NCBI GenBank assembly: GCA_036272935.1
Contig: DATAXP010000075.1
Location: 1 to 64,000, forward strand
Direction of reading: 5' to 3'
From: DATAXP01 sp036272935
GTDB taxonomy: Bacteria > Planctomycetota > Planctomycetia > Pirellulales > PNKZ01
Length of the DNA stretch: 64,000 nucleotides
This document shows, in pieces, positions 1 through 8,176 of the stretch; the stretch's first letter is position 1; every line of letters starts with the position of its first letter. A program made the translations under genes and the position numbers. The notes beneath the pieces are model-generated. The model did not search any database and had not been told where the DNA came from. It was given only the letters and a program-made list of their open reading frames with translations.

Positions 1-322
1 TGCCTTTGCTCGATGGATCGACGACTAACGTCTGATTGCGCACCTGCGCGCCGCACACCTGCGGGTCCTTGTTGGCGGTCGACAGGAAGCCGGGGTCAGG
101 CGGCGAGCCGTTGAACTTGAACACGCCCTTGAGCGTTCCCCAACCGGTGCCGGTCGGCTCGGCGGCAGCGGTCGACGAACCGGCGCTCGATGCACCTGCG
201 GCGCGCAGTGCCTTGGCGATATCGAGCTGCGGCAGCGGATCGGCAGTCATCTGCCGCGAGCAGCCGGCCACAATCGCCAGTAACGCGCAGGTAGAAACAA
301 TCGAACGCATCTCAAATCTCAT
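1..322 (-). CDS. Blue-copper-like lipoprotein, partial (C-terminus outside window)
   Basis: The reading frame is open from about position 322 to the window edge, so only the first ~107 residues are seen. The N-terminus is a lipoprotein signal (hydrophobic run ending LAIVAGC, Cys is the predicted lipidation site), so the protein should be anchored on the outer face of a membrane. After a low-complexity Ala/Ser linker, the segment WGTLKGVFKFNGSPP with a following KDPQVCG and LVVDP parallels the start of the next gene upstream (WGNVKAKFVYGGSPP, KDQQVCA, LLVDP), so the two are tandem paralogues of a cupredoxin-like, methylamine-utilisation-type family. Start could be 322 or 310; neither has a clear ribosome binding site. 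Last visible gene of the respiratory operon that begins with the Rieske gene. The copper ligands, expected near the C-terminus, lie outside the window, so copper binding is inferred only. Confidence 0.75.
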   Translation of the reverse strand, partial: MRFEMRSIVSTCALLAIVAGCSRQMTADPLPQLDIAKALRAAGASSAGSSTAAAEPTGTGWGTLKGVFKFNGSPPDPGFLSTANKDPQVCGAQVRNQTLVVDPSSKG

Positions 323-338
323 CGACTTGTTGAACAGC

Positions 339-1097
339 TCACTTGTTGAATAGCGCCGGATCGACCTTGATGGTTCCCAGATCGTTGTCGCCCGGCTTGA
401 CGGTGTGGGTGAATCGCCCCTTGGGCCAACTGGGCGTCGTCACCGCCAGGTAGCCCGACTTCTCCTGCCAGGCCTGGAACTCGATCTCGCCGGTCGGCAG
501 GTTCTTGATTTCCAGCGTGCCGTCGGGGGCCGAGATGGCCATGTAGGGATTGTCGCGCGCCAGGATGTAGCCCTTCATCCACGGATGGATATTGCAGCTC
601 ACCGGCTGCGGCGTGATCTGCGACCGGTTCGACTTGTACGGCGCCTCGGCGCCACCGGGCAGCAACGGGTTGACCGGAGTGTCGCCGATCGGCTGGTAGT
701 TGGTGTTGTGGCCGATCGGGTCAGTGTTCTTGAACAGGATCGTCTGCGACACGCGCACCGCCAGGACGTGCGGATCGAAGCGGCAGTGCTTGTTGTCGAA
801 GTCGATCTTGTCGTTGGCGGTCTTTTCGTAATCGGGATGGACCTTCACCCCCTTGGTGCGCACGTAGAGCAGTACGTTGGCGATGCCGCCGTTTGGGTCG
901 ACCAGCAGCGATTCATCGACCAACTGCGGCGGCGTGGCGCAGACCTGCTGATCCTTGTTCGCATCAATCTTCGCCGGCGTCGGCGGAGAGCCGCCGTAGA
1001 CGAACTTCGCCTTCACGTTTCCCCATTGGGCCTGGGCGGGCAAGGCACCGCAGACGACGACCAACCCACAAACAAGGCGTGCGATCAATCGAGCCAT
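339..1097 (-). CDS. Secreted cupredoxin-like (blue copper) protein
   Basis: 252 residues with a Sec signal peptide (MARLIARLVCGLVVVCGA, cleavage near AQA-QW). The C-terminal half has a type 1 copper arrangement: a His in DPIGHNTNY, then Cys, His and Met in SCNIHPWMKGY, the spacing seen in plastocyanin-like domains. A short carboxypeptidase-regulatory-like segment (DGTLEIKNLPTGEIEF) follows. It may carry electrons in the periplasm for the adjacent cytochrome bc-type complex; this role is inferred from context. ATG 1097 is chosen because a GGGAG lies about 9 bases upstream and the preceding lipoprotein stops at 1099, leaving one base between the genes; a longer frame to 1145 would overlap that gene and lose the signal peptide. 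Tandem paralogue of the partial gene downstream. Confidence 0.8.
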   Translation of the reverse strand: MARLIARLVCGLVVVCGALPAQAQWGNVKAKFVYGGSPPTPAKIDANKDQQVCATPPQLVDESLLVDPNGGIANVLLYVRTKGVKVHPDYEKTANDKIDFDNKHCRFDPHVLAVRVSQTILFKNTDPIGHNTNYQPIGDTPVNPLLPGGAEAPYKSNRSQITPQPVSCNIHPWMKGYILARDNPYMAISAPDGTLEIKNLPTGEIEFQAWQEKSGYLAVTTPSWPKGRFTHTVKPGDNDLGTIKVDPALFNK

Positions 1098-1098
1098 C

Positions 1099-1284
1099 TT
1101 ACTTTTCTCCCTTACTCTCGGGTTTCGGTTGTTCGGGAGCATCAATGCTCACATTCAATTCCGGTGTGTCGGTGGGCGCTCCCGGCGGAGGGCCCGAGTC
1201 GCTGCGGCCGCAGCCGGCCAGCAGCAGCAAAAATGCGAAATGCGAAATGCGAAATGCGAAATGGAAAGTGGATCTCTTGAACAC
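1099..1284 (-). CDS. Small lipoprotein in the respiratory operon
   Basis: 61 residues. A GTG start at 1284 is preceded by AGGAAGGA about 7 bases away, and the gene begins 13 bases after the octahaem gene ends, so it is probably co-transcribed. The N-terminal half is a signal sequence ending LLLLAGC (lipobox); the mature part is a short, hydrophilic, Pro/Glu/Lys-rich tail of about 37 residues with no recognisable fold. The signal sequence is largely encoded by four head-to-tail copies of AAATGCG (1231-1264), the same motif that occurs as an intergenic repeat near 7260, so the repeat appears to have been captured as coding DNA. The function is unknown; it could be an assembly or anchoring factor for the complex. 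A non-coding repeat with a chance frame is possible, but the ribosome site and lipobox argue for a gene. Confidence 0.55.
   Translation of the reverse strand: MFKRSTFHFAFRISHFAFLLLLAGCGRSDSGPPPGAPTDTPELNVSIDAPEQPKPESKGEK
1231..1264. repeat. AAATGCG tandem repeat (four copies)
   Basis: Four nearly perfect 7-base copies of AAATGCG, read on the minus strand as repeated TTTCGCA. It lies inside the signal-peptide coding part of the small lipoprotein gene. Related runs occur in non-coding DNA at about 7260-7289 and as an inverted pair at 21639-21672. Confidence 0.85.
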
Positions 1285-1297
1285 GGCGGCTTCCTTC

Positions 1298-4200
1298 CTA
1301 TTCGGCTCCGGCCGAGACCGTCGGCGGCGGCTTGACCATCGGCTTGATCGGGGTCTGTTCCTTCATGTACGTCGGCCAGTTCAGCAGCAGATCGACCACC
1401 GCTTCGAGCTGATCGCGGCTGTCGCCTTTGAACAGTTTCTGATCGGCAGGCTTGTCGGGCGGGAAGTTCACCGGCATCCCCGTGTAGGGCAGCAGCCGCT
1501 TGGGGTTGGCAATCCACCGCTCGAGGAACTCCGGTCGCAGCCGCTGATTCACGCGGTCCAACTGCGGCGCCAGGGCCGCCACGCTGCCGGCCGGCGTGAA
1601 GTCGCCAATCAAGTGGCACTTCACGCAGTAGTTGTTGTCGGTCATGATCCGTAGCGCTTCGCTGAGCCGGTGCGGGTGCGAGCTTTCGGCACTCGATAGG
1701 TACTCGCCGCGGGTGCGAGGATCGAACTCATAGGGGTACTCGGCATTGTCGACCGCCGAAAAGTAGTTCGCCAGCGCGCCGGCTTCGGTGCTCGACATGT
1801 TGAACTTCGGCATCCGCAGCACCACGGCGGGGCGGATCGGGTACGGATCGAGCAGGAAGTTGTGCAGCCAGTTGGTCTGCACCTTGTGCCCTTCGTTCAG
1901 CAACGGCGGAGGGACCCAGCCCCACGCGTCGCTGGCCTTGGCGTTGGGGTTGCTCTTGCGCTCCAGCTCGAGCACCACCGGGTGCAGCAGCCGGGCCAGG
2001 TCGCCACCGTGGGGCGGCAGCTTTTTCTCGATCGTGCCGTCGACCACCGGCACATCCTGCCCGCCGACCGCCCAGGCGTGGCCATCGATCGGCAGCGGCT
2101 TCCACAGCTCGAAGAAGTACAGCGTGCGCCCTTCGTCATCCTCGCCGGTCTCGGGCTTCGGCATGCCGGTGACGGTGGCGTGCCCCAGGCCGCGGCGATC
2201 GGTCTTCCTCGAGGCTGCTAACTCGGCCGGCGTGAAGTGCGGCTCGAGGAACGCGTAATCGTTCCACGGCGGCGGCGGCTGGAACGATGCGCTGTCCCCT
2301 TCCTGGTACGGCTTGTACGTGAACGTCCAGGTGTCCATCTGCGTCGTATGGCAGCCGACGCAGTTGTACTTCACCAACAGTTGCTTACCCTTCTGGATCG
2401 CCTGGTTGCGCGGCGTGCCTTTGTACACGTACCGTGCCGCCGGCGGCTCGGCCACCAGCCCCAGCACGAACGTGATCACCGCCTCGCGCTCTTCGGCCGA
2501 GAAATTGAACTTCGGCATCCGCAGCCGCTCGGTGTAGTCCTTGTTCTCGGTCTTCTTGTAATCGTAGCTGCGCGGCTCGCGAATCTTCTGCCAGATGAAT
2601 CCATCGCGCGCGTGATGCAAGAGCGCGTCGATGTAGAAACCTGCATCGGGGTTCACGTCGCGGCTGGTAAGGTGGGCGTGGCTGTGCTCGCCGACCTCTT
2701 CTTCCTGCGCCTCGATCGACTGCTCCTTGGCGGCCTCGGGACCCGGCGAGCGAATCCGAATTTCCTGATCGCCGTGGCCGTGCGCGGCCTCGGCCTGCCG
2801 CAGCGTCAGATACGGAATGATCTGCTCGAACGCCAGCTTCGAGGTTTCCTTGCGACCCCAATCGGCCAGCCCGGTGCCGATCGGCTTCATGTCTTCGAAG
2901 CCCGGGATGTCGTGGCAGCCGGTGCAGCCGAGCCGGCCGATCGAGCGCCGGCCGACGTACAACAGCTTCTTCTTCTCCAGTTCGTCGGGCGACGTGTTGC
3001 CCCGCACGATGAGTATCGCTTCATCCCCTTTCAGCTCAACGGCGCGCTCGGCGGGGATGCCGGTCTTCAGATACTCCGCAACCTGGGCCCGCGTGAACGA
3101 GGCGACCAGGAACTTCGCCACCAGTTGGTCGAGCGCCTCGCGATCGACAGCCGGCACGTCGTGCGGCTTCCATCCTTGCGACGAGAGCAGGTACGCCGTG
3201 ATGTCGGCTGCGGGATCGACCAGTTGACTATCGGGCTTGGCGGCGTCTTCCTTCTTCGGCTCGAGGTACAGGTTCGGCATCACCGTGCGGGCATGGTAGC
3301 GGTTAGGCTCGCGAACCCAGCTATACAGCCAGCGCGCACCGCGAGTGCCGATGAGCTTCGATCCCAGCCGGTCGAGCTTCGGACCTTGGGTGTTCTTGGC
3401 CTCGGGGAAGTCGCTGTGCTGATGGCAGGCCAGGCAGCCGCGCGTCTGGAACGCCACCTTGCCCCGCTCCTTTGACGGCTCGGCCTTCACGTCCTTCGGC
3501 TTGTCGGCGTAGTCGAACTGCTCGCTCGCCGCCAACAGATACTCGGCCATGCTGCGAACTTCGATCGGCTCGAATTGCTGCGACTCGGCCAACCCCGGCG
3601 ATTCTTCCATCATTGGGTAGCCCTGGGCGTCGCGCATCACGCGGCCGTCGGCCGCCACCTTCGCCTCGGGCGTCAGGTGATCCCACAGGCCGAAGAACCG
3701 CGGCATCTTGGTGGTGGGGCGAAAATCGGTCGGATTCTCGATCCAGTTGTACAGAAACTTTAGATCGACCTTGCTCGACACATAGCGCAAGCTCGGACCG
3801 ACCTTGCGCAACTGCCCGGGGGTTTCGTCGTCGGCACCGAGAATCTCGGCCATTCTTCGCGCGTCACTGCTCACCGGGATAAAGTCCGGATTTGGAGTGC
3901 GAACCTTTGCGTTTTTCTTCTCTTCAATCTTTGCGTCGAGTGCACTCGCTTCATCGCGAATCATCTCGGCCAGACGCTTGCGCACCTCAGTCTGCTCTGG
4001 GTGAGCAATAACTTGCCGGGCCAATGCGAGTGCGGTATCGCTCAACGGTTCGTGAGCGAGCGCCTCGGCCGCGGCAGCGAAGTACGGCGGCTCGGCACGC
4101 AGGTCGGGGCCGCGGCGCTTCGTGGGACCGTCCCAGCCGTTGATCTCGTGGCAGCCGAAGCAACCGTACTGCCTGATGATGTTGTAGCCGGCCATCACTT

Positions 4201-5791
4201 TCGGGGCCGGCGGCTCGGGGAAGCGTTCGCTGGTGTCGAGCTCGGCCACTTCGTGGTGGCATTTCAGGCAGGTGCTCTCGGCGAAGCGATTCGGCATCAT
4301 CGGATAGATCCAATGATGGTTGTTGAACCAGCCGTGATCGCGGGTCCACTCCTCGGCCTGCTGTGGTGTGTCGGGCGTGTGCGAGGCCCACTTGAACCCC
4401 GTGGCACTCCCCTGCCCATCGTGGCAGATCGTGCAGCCGACGTCGCCAAGCTTGTGCGGACTCAAACTGCCGACGAACAAGTCGAGCCGTGGGTGCGAAT
4501 TGAACGGCTCGGGCACACCGCGGCGAATGCCCAGCTCTAGCGGCTTGCCCCAAGCGACGCTTTGCAACAGGTACCGTAGCGCGAGATTGCGATCGGTGAT
4601 CTTCACATCGTTGATCCGCTCGATCACGTCGCCCGATTCGAGCAGTGCGTCGGCCCCAGGCGTGCGCGGCCACACCACCTCGATCGTCACGTCGTCGTAG
4701 GTCACCAGCCCACGATCGGCCAGCACGAAACCGTAGACTTGCTGGGTAGTGGCCGGCTTGGTGTTCCCGTTGGCATCCGTCTCGGGCGCGGGGGCCGTCT
4801 TCGGCGTGGCAAGCTTCACAGTCAGGCGTTCGATCGGCTCGTAGCCCGGTTCCGTGGCCGAGCCTGGCGCCGTCTTGTCGATCCCCTGATGACACGTGGT
4901 GCAGCGATCGAAGCGGGCCACGTCGCGAAAGTTGTTGTTCAATGTGAGCTGCGGCAGCCACAAGTTGTCGATCTTCAACGGCCGGCCGAAGGCGTCGATG
5001 ATCGGCATTTCGAGCAGCTTCTTGCCCAGGTTTGGGCGACGCTCGTTGTACGCCGTTTGCAACCGCTTGAGCATTGAGGCGTGGTCCTCGAGCGCTTTGA
5101 GTGCCACGCTCTCGTCGGCAACAACCTTGCCGTAGGTGGCCTCAAGCTCGAGGCGATGCGTCTTGGCCGTCTGCGCGGTCGTGGACTTGGCTTCGACCGA
5201 CTGCTCATCCTCGCGCACGTGCTTTTCGATCTCGGCTAACTCGGCCTCGCTGCGCTCCTGGTCGACGGCGATCGAGTACTCGCTGCGCACCACGTCGAGG
5301 TTTGCGCGGTCGAACTTCAGCTCGCTGCCAGCGCGGTTCTCGACGAACTTCGCCTTGGCGATCACATTCTCCATCGCATCGAGCAAATCGTGGCGGGGGC
5401 GCTCCATGTCTTCGCCCGCTGTGGAATTGGCCACTTCGGCGCGCGCGTTCTCGATGGCCTTGATGTCGTAACCGTTGACCGCGGCCCACGGCTTGGCCTG
5501 GTCGACGAACCGCTCGACAAGATCCTCCGACGGCGGCTGCCGGCGAGTTTTCTCGAGCGCCTTATCAAGCTCGTCCTGTTTCTGGTCGAACTGGGCCGTC
5601 TCCTGCTCGCGGATGCGGCTCTCGGCGGTCCACGTTTCCACGTTCTGAAACGTGCGCTGGTAGTCCTTCCACTCGCGGTTGTGGTCGGCCGCCAGCATCC
5701 ACACCGTCGTCGCCAGCATGGCGATGCCCGACAGGCCAAAGAAGACGTGCATCGCCTTCAGATCGCGCCAAGTTTGTTCGGTTGCAGGCAT
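1298..5791 (-). CDS. Giant octahaem c-type cytochrome with PDZ-like segment
   Basis: 1497 residues. A single N-terminal membrane helix (about residues 14-33, VFFGLSGIAMLATTVWML) is followed by a long charged, probably coiled-coil region (about 35-250). Eight c-haem motifs follow: CTTCH (297-301), CTICH (453-457), CLKCH, CFGCH, CLACH, CTGCH, CVGCH and CVKCH, spread to near the C-terminus. Between the first two is a PDZ-like segment (about 350-425, SGDVIERINDVKI). Haem attachment requires the body to be periplasmic. It sits 35 bases downstream of the cytochrome b C-terminal gene, so it is probably the cytochrome c subunit of the quinol oxidoreductase and replaces cytochrome f/c1. Several modules look like repeated monohaem cytochrome c domains separated by linkers (LKFLYNWIENPTDFRP, ARWLYSWVREPNRYHA), which suggests growth by duplication. 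The electron acceptor is not visible. Confidence 0.9.
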   Translation of the reverse strand: MPATEQTWRDLKAMHVFFGLSGIAMLATTVWMLAADHNREWKDYQRTFQNVETWTAESRIREQETAQFDQKQDELDKALEKTRRQPPSEDLVERFVDQAKPWAAVNGYDIKAIENARAEVANSTAGEDMERPRHDLLDAMENVIAKAKFVENRAGSELKFDRANLDVVRSEYSIAVDQERSEAELAEIEKHVREDEQSVEAKSTTAQTAKTHRLELEATYGKVVADESVALKALEDHASMLKRLQTAYNERRPNLGKKLLEMPIIDAFGRPLKIDNLWLPQLTLNNNFRDVARFDRCTTCHQGIDKTAPGSATEPGYEPIERLTVKLATPKTAPAPETDANGNTKPATTQQVYGFVLADRGLVTYDDVTIEVVWPRTPGADALLESGDVIERINDVKITDRNLALRYLLQSVAWGKPLELGIRRGVPEPFNSHPRLDLFVGSLSPHKLGDVGCTICHDGQGSATGFKWASHTPDTPQQAEEWTRDHGWFNNHHWIYPMMPNRFAESTCLKCHHEVAELDTSERFPEPPAPKVMAGYNIIRQYGCFGCHEINGWDGPTKRRGPDLRAEPPYFAAAAEALAHEPLSDTALALARQVIAHPEQTEVRKRLAEMIRDEASALDAKIEEKKNAKVRTPNPDFIPVSSDARRMAEILGADDETPGQLRKVGPSLRYVSSKVDLKFLYNWIENPTDFRPTTKMPRFFGLWDHLTPEAKVAADGRVMRDAQGYPMMEESPGLAESQQFEPIEVRSMAEYLLAASEQFDYADKPKDVKAEPSKERGKVAFQTRGCLACHQHSDFPEAKNTQGPKLDRLGSKLIGTRGARWLYSWVREPNRYHARTVMPNLYLEPKKEDAAKPDSQLVDPAADITAYLLSSQGWKPHDVPAVDREALDQLVAKFLVASFTRAQVAEYLKTGIPAERAVELKGDEAILIVRGNTSPDELEKKKLLYVGRRSIGRLGCTGCHDIPGFEDMKPIGTGLADWGRKETSKLAFEQIIPYLTLRQAEAAHGHGDQEIRIRSPGPEAAKEQSIEAQEEEVGEHSHAHLTSRDVNPDAGFYIDALLHHARDGFIWQKIREPRSYDYKKTENKDYTERLRMPKFNFSAEEREAVITFVLGLVAEPPAARYVYKGTPRNQAIQKGKQLLVKYNCVGCHTTQMDTWTFTYKPYQEGDSASFQPPPPWNDYAFLEPHFTPAELAASRKTDRRGLGHATVTGMPKPETGEDDEGRTLYFFELWKPLPIDGHAWAVGGQDVPVVDGTIEKKLPPHGGDLARLLHPVVLELERKSNPNAKASDAWGWVPPPLLNEGHKVQTNWLHNFLLDPYPIRPAVVLRMPKFNMSSTEAGALANYFSAVDNAEYPYEFDPRTRGEYLSSAESSHPHRLSEALRIMTDNNYCVKCHLIGDFTPAGSVAALAPQLDRVNQRLRPEFLERWIANPKRLLPYTGMPVNFPPDKPADQKLFKGDSRDQLEAVVDLLLNWPTYMKEQTPIKPMVKPPPTVSAGAE

Positions 5792-5826
5792 GATTGCAGG
5801 GCTTAGCGGCCGCGGCTAAGCGACGG

Positions 5827-7215
5827 TTACAAATTCAAAAAGTATTCGTCGATGTGAATGATGTATTTCAGCTTGATCGTCCAGCGCAACACCATCTTGA
5901 CCGGCAGCGAGGCCATCATCAGCAGCAGGTTCGACAGCAACATGTAACGCATGAAGCCCATCTTGACGAAGAACTTGCGGAACACGGTGGCGGCCATGAT
6001 CGGTGGCAGCAGCGTCAGATAGGCCAGCGTCAGCAGGATACCCGGCGCTTCGCGCACCAGGATGTAGCCAAGCTCGGTCAGCCCACTGCTCCCCGGCGGC
6101 GCCTTCGGCAGGCTGCGCCCCAGGCCCGAAATCCAGAAGTACTGCGATAGGTCGACATTGTTCATCGCCAGCACTTTGTGCGGGTCCCAGAATTCGAACG
6201 GGCCGAAAAAGTTCCAGTTCGGGCCGCGCAGAAACGTGCCCAGGATGATCAGGATCACCCACAGTTCGAGGAATCCAATCTGAAAGACGATGTAAGCGAA
6301 CCGCCGCTGCGAGATGGTGTAGTAGCCGTTGCCCGACTTGTTGAAGTCGAGGAACGGAATCGCCATCAGCCCGAAGATCACGACGCTCGGCAGCACGACG
6401 CCGGCCATCCAGGGATCGAAGTAGACCAGCATTTCCTGGAGGCCCAGGAAGTACCATGGCGCCTTCGACGGGTTCGGCGTCTTGACGCTGCTGGCCGGCT
6501 CCTCGAGCGGCGCTTGCAGGGCAATGCCCCACACCAGCAGGAACGCCGTGAGCGCCACCATGCAGATCATTTCGGTGTAGACCAAGTCCGGCCACACCAA
6601 GATTTTTTCGTCGTCGAGCTTCTCCAGCGGCGGCTCGCCGCGCGCGATCCGCTCGTCGTTCTGCACCGCCTTGTACGTAGCCAGCCAGGTGAAGAACCCC
6701 AGCAAGAACACCAGCCCCACGATCGGCACGTTGTCGGGCTTGGCGACGATCTCGGTAAAGTCGGGATCGGTCATCGCCGCGCCCATGAATAGCAGCGCAA
6801 GGTTCAGCATCAGCCAAGCGATCGGCGGCCGGGTGAAGAACCCGCGCAGCAGGAACATCACCGTAAGCACGACCAGCGAACCGACGGTGAGAATCACCGG
6901 CCCCGACAGGAAATCGACCGCGTCCTTCATGCCGTTCCAAAGCTTGGGCAGCCACGGCTCGAAGGGGAAGAAATGCCAGATTGGGAACGGAGCCCCGTCC
7001 ATCGCGATGGGGCTGAGCAGCAAGAAGAACGCACCGACCAAGAACCACGTCAGCGCGTTGGTCACCTCGAGCCCGCCAAGACAGAAGTACGTCTTGTGCG
7101 GCCCACGCCGCCACAGCAGCAGCGCGGTTCCCCAGTTCAGCGCGCACAGAATCAGATAGTAGAATCCGAGACCGCCGGCGGCGCGCTCCAGAAATTCTGC
7201 TTCGCTGACGTGCAT
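5827..7215 (-). CDS. Cytochrome b C-terminal half / subunit IV-like protein
   Basis: 462 residues with about nine to ten hydrophobic helices. The central signature PNPSKAPWYFLGLQEML matches the conserved loop of cytochrome b6f subunit IV and the C-terminal half of cytochrome bc1 cytochrome b, which forms part of the quinol-oxidation site. The N-terminal ~190 residues carry extra membrane helices not found in PetD (about 160 residues in cyanobacteria), so this is an enlarged form. The C-terminus ends in a basic amphipathic stretch (RWTIKLKYIIHIDEYF). The gene lies between the haem-b-bearing half of cytochrome b and the octahaem gene and is in the same operon. The membrane protein should pair with the product of 7287-8060 to make a split cytochrome b, as in b6f. 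The family assignment is firm; the exact electron route is inferred. Confidence 0.88.
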   Translation of the reverse strand: MHVSEAEFLERAAGGLGFYYLILCALNWGTALLLWRRGPHKTYFCLGGLEVTNALTWFLVGAFFLLLSPIAMDGAPFPIWHFFPFEPWLPKLWNGMKDAVDFLSGPVILTVGSLVVLTVMFLLRGFFTRPPIAWLMLNLALLFMGAAMTDPDFTEIVAKPDNVPIVGLVFLLGFFTWLATYKAVQNDERIARGEPPLEKLDDEKILVWPDLVYTEMICMVALTAFLLVWGIALQAPLEEPASSVKTPNPSKAPWYFLGLQEMLVYFDPWMAGVVLPSVVIFGLMAIPFLDFNKSGNGYYTISQRRFAYIVFQIGFLELWVILIILGTFLRGPNWNFFGPFEFWDPHKVLAMNNVDLSQYFWISGLGRSLPKAPPGSSGLTELGYILVREAPGILLTLAYLTLLPPIMAATVFRKFFVKMGFMRYMLLSNLLLMMASLPVKMVLRWTIKLKYIIHIDEYFLNL

Positions 7216-7221
7216 GGGAGG

Positions 7222-7289
7222 AAGAGGTTGGGGACTAGGGGCGCGGGGCTAGGGAATTAAGCATTTCGCATTCAGCATTTCGCATTTCA
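7222..7289. repeat. Two intergenic repeat types between cytochrome b genes
   Basis: The gap between the two cytochrome b genes is filled with a GGGGACTAGGGGCGCGGGG-type run (7230-7254) and then a GCATTTCGCATTCAGCATTT-type run (7260-7287) that ends at the stop codon of the upstream gene. The same two motif families recur elsewhere in the window (1231-1264 and 20053-20085). No promoter or terminator is evident. Confidence 0.7.
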
Positions 7290-8060
7290 AACTGGTCCGC
7301 TAATGCCGCCGTCCTTGCGCACGCGCCAGAAGTGGATCGCGATCAGCAGCGCCGCGGCCAACGGAATGGCCACGCAGTGGAGCACGTAGAACCGGTTCAA
7401 GGTTTCTTCGCCGACGAACCGCGCGCCCAGCAGGCCGAACCGCGCATCGCTGGCGTTGGTGATCATGTCGATGCCGCCGAGCGTAAGCAGTTGCTGCCCG
7501 GGACCTTCGTGCCCCAGGAACGGCGTGGCCCGGGCCATGTTCGAGCCGACCGTGATCGCCCAAATCGCCAATTGATCCCACGGCAACAGGTAGCCGGTGA
7601 ACGACAACAGCAGCGTGAGCAGCAGCAGAATCACACCGACCACCCAGTTGAACTCGCGCGGCGGCTTGTAGCTGCCGGTGAGGAACACGCGGTACATGTG
7701 CAGCCAGGTGGTGATCACCATTGCGTGGGCGCCCCAGCGGTGCAGCTCGCGGAGGATGCCGAGGCTAGTAACATCGCGCAGGCTGAGAATATCGTTGTAT
7801 GCCCACTCGAGCGTGGGGCGATAGTAGAACATCAGCAGCACGCCGGTGATCGTTTCAACCAGGAACAGGAAGAACGTCACGCCACCCATGCACCAGGTGT
7901 AGGAGAGCGCGATCCCCTGCTTCTTGATCGACACCGGATGCAGGTGCAGGAAGAAGTTGGTGAGCATGACCACGATGCGGTTGCGCCGATCGATGGGCAT
8001 GGGGTGACGGAAGATGCTCTTCCACACCTGCGAATTGCGGATCGTCTCGCCGATGGGCAT
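7287..8060 (-). CDS. Cytochrome b6-like subunit (haem b and quinone binding)
   Basis: 257 residues, four main membrane helices. The two haem-b ligand pairs are visible: HRWGAHAMVITTWLH (His spaced 14) and HCVAIPLAAALLIAIH (His spaced 15). The 15-residue spacing in the second pair is typical of the b6 type rather than mitochondrial cytochrome b. The WCMGGVTFF segment places a Cys where cytochrome b6 has Cys35, which covalently holds the extra haem ci, so such a haem is predicted here. The conserved LLSFTGYLLPWDQ loop is present. It forms the core of the quinol:cytochrome c oxidoreductase with the products of 5827-7215 and 8177-9355. Start ATG 8060; no strong ribosome site is seen, and a repeat fills the 116 bases upstream. 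Confidence 0.92.
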   Translation of the reverse strand: MPIGETIRNSQVWKSIFRHPMPIDRRNRIVVMLTNFFLHLHPVSIKKQGIALSYTWCMGGVTFFLFLVETITGVLLMFYYRPTLEWAYNDILSLRDVTSLGILRELHRWGAHAMVITTWLHMYRVFLTGSYKPPREFNWVVGVILLLLTLLLSFTGYLLPWDQLAIWAITVGSNMARATPFLGHEGPGQQLLTLGGIDMITNASDARFGLLGARFVGEETLNRFYVLHCVAIPLAAALLIAIHFWRVRKDGGISGPV

Positions 8061-8176
8061 AGGCGGAAAAAGTCAGAAGTCAGAAGGATGAATGCAGAAG
8101 TTGACTTGCATAACGTCAGACGCAGAATGCCGCTTGCCGCACTTCTGCCTTCTGCATTCTGACTTCTGCATTTCTC
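8061..8176. repeat. Imperfect inverted TTCTGCATTC/GAATGCAGAA repeat
   Basis: The 116-base gap between the Rieske and cytochrome b genes consists of AGTCAGAAGTCAGAAGGATG and GAATGCAGAAG units on one side and CTTCTGCATTCTGACTTCTG units on the other, so it can fold back on itself. It belongs to the set of short planctomycete-type intergenic repeats in this window. It interrupts an otherwise tight operon and could be a processing or attenuation structure; that is conjecture. Confidence 0.7.

Noticed and set aside
2237..3475. 412-codon plus-strand frame opposite the octahaem gene
   Set aside because: Typical high-GC antisense shadow without Cys-His haem motifs or any known domain.
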